Assembly: GCF_910592395.1 (NCBI RefSeq)
Contig: NC_088325.1
Location: 4,927,501 to 4,991,500 of the forward strand
Direction: 5' to 3'
Source: Lineus longissimus
Taxonomy: Eukaryota; Nemertea; Pilidiophora; Heteronemertea; Lineidae
DNA length: 64,000 nucleotides
Part shown: piece after piece, positions 62,994-64,000 of the stretch
Position numbering within the stretch: the stretch's first letter is position 1
How the letters are laid out: each line of letters starts with the position of its first letter
Program-made: the position numbers and the translations under genes
Notes under the pieces: model-generated
Database searches by the model: none
What the model was told of the DNA's origin: nothing
The model's input: the letters and a program-made list of their open reading frames with translations, nothing else

Positions 62994-63866
62994 CGAAATG
63001 GTAACATTAACCTAGATATTTTAAAGCCACGTTTATGAAACGCGTTCTTCCTTTAAGAGTTACATTTGCAAATCATCTACCGAATGGTTTGATGTTGGGA
63101 GACTCCCCGATCGGGGTATACTTGCAAGAGGCGGCTTCTGACAGTTCTTGCTAACGCCCAAACTAGACGGGAAATGACATTCCAGCGGATGCAACTGAGA
63201 GCCAGATGCATCATAGAAGGATGCAAAAGTCTCCCAAAGCATCGGCACAGAGTTCACGCAAAGAATGGAAGTTTCGGATGTTGAAAGGGCGTCTTTATAG
63301 TGTATAGGAACAGAACACACTGAAATTGGCACATTTTGCCACGGCCCGATCATTTATTACGAATCTAAACACAATAAAAGACTCTGCGTTTGAGTACCCT
63401 CTTCACGTGTGCGGTACACCGTACTAGACATTCATTCACTTATGGCAGGCCGGTCTAACTTAATGTAATGACACAGTAAAGCCAAATTATGAAATGCTTT
63501 TAAGACGCGGTTTTAAATGGACTTAATATCTTTCCTTTGTGGTACATTTAAGGAAGCAAATTGAAAATTTTTGTGTAACAGGTCAACATTAAATTGATCT
63601 TTGCATCGAAGAGTTCGTCAATCGATATAAATGTTTTCCAAATGATAAATATAGACATCGATCGGGAGTTTTTGTTTGTTCTGTGTCAAGTTAAGTGTTT
63701 TGACAAAAAAAGGTTCCCGACGCGAAAGGTGACATTCATTAAAACTTCTTGACTGTGCAAATATCGGGTAGTGGATCAGCAGGTCATCCTATCGTCGATG
63801 TATTGTGTTTTTTCGACCGATATCTCTCATTCCATTTAAAGACTTTCATAAGGATACACCAAAAAT
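62994..63866. other. Upstream region of the right-edge gene
   Basis: No gene. The last 250 bases before the ATG match 60,758-60,985, so this presumed promoter region is one of two copies. Confidence 0.4.
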
Positions 63867-63921
63867 ATGGAGAACGGCGTCGCACTATTTTTGGTTACGC
63901 TACTGGTAACTACACAGACCG
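63867..63921 (+). CDS. First coding exon of a secreted or membrane protein (continues beyond the window)
   Basis: The ATG at 63,867 starts MENGVALFLVTLLVTTQTG, a typical signal peptide, and the frame reaches a donor (ACCG then GTAGGTAATA) in phase 1. Only this exon is in the window, so the product is unknown. The duplicated upstream sequence suggests it belongs to a local gene family. Confidence 0.5.
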
Positions 63922-64000
63922 GTAGGTAATAATTTACATACTCATTGGTACAATACATCATTACAAAATTCCAAGAGGTTGCCTAGGTTATTATATTTTC

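Overview
The window looks like a stretch of nuclear genome from an animal, most likely a marine invertebrate. Four things point that way: exons joined by GT-AG introns, an intron-containing tRNA-Tyr gene, gene-poor DNA crowded with transposons, and two regions of Polinton/adintovirus-like genes. The frequent word TAGGCCTA and its relatives remind me of echinoderm, hemichordate or amphioxus genomes, but that is an impression and not a placement.

Region 1 (1 to about 15,020) is an AT-rich Polinton/Maverick element running off the left edge. It holds a chromodomain integrase (cut by the window start), an HNH-type protein, a glycine-rich membrane protein, a family B DNA polymerase broken by one frameshift and one in-frame stop, a capsid-type gene split by a pogo/Tigger-like MITE, four proteins of the kind usually carried by Polintons, and a 489-residue protein that may be the major capsid. 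Its most striking property is a roughly 30-base (doubled: about 60-base) palindromic repeat. It occurs as about 32 arms at 18 sites between 1,393 and 13,756, mostly inside genes, always in frame, and read in all six possible frames. I saw no copy elsewhere in the window.

Region 2 (15,096 to 27,011) is a nest of transposons. A Ty3/gypsy 3' end (integrase C-terminus at 15,226-15,585, LTR at 26,810-27,011) is interrupted by an 8,975-base element (16,751-25,725) with inverted ends and a TTAA target duplication. That element carries a five-exon gene for a 299-residue cysteine/histidine-rich protein. It also contains a second, 4.4-kb transposon (20,117-24,521) with about 570-base inverted repeats and a 740-residue protein with a PIN/XPG-nuclease-like core and a cysteine cluster.

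Region 3 (27,012 to about 37,920) is a second, GC-richer virus-like region of a different lineage. It has an intact penton-type capsid gene, a C-terminal fragment of a Polinton-type major capsid gene between direct repeats, an ankyrin/SOCS-box-like protein, a spliced gene with a duplicated exon, and repeated modules.

Region 4 (about 38,000 to 64,000) is host-like and gene-poor: a five-exon gene (39,326-41,638), a minus-strand gene with six degenerate protein repeats (41,877-44,715), tRNA-Tyr (45,345-45,433), a 989-base MITE with a 9-base target duplication, a small secreted-peptide locus with two candidate last exons (50,502-51,888), two coding-looking exons near 55.2-56.1 kb, duplicated non-coding blocks, and a signal-peptide first exon at the right edge. 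All functional calls come from reading motifs by eye; no database search was possible.
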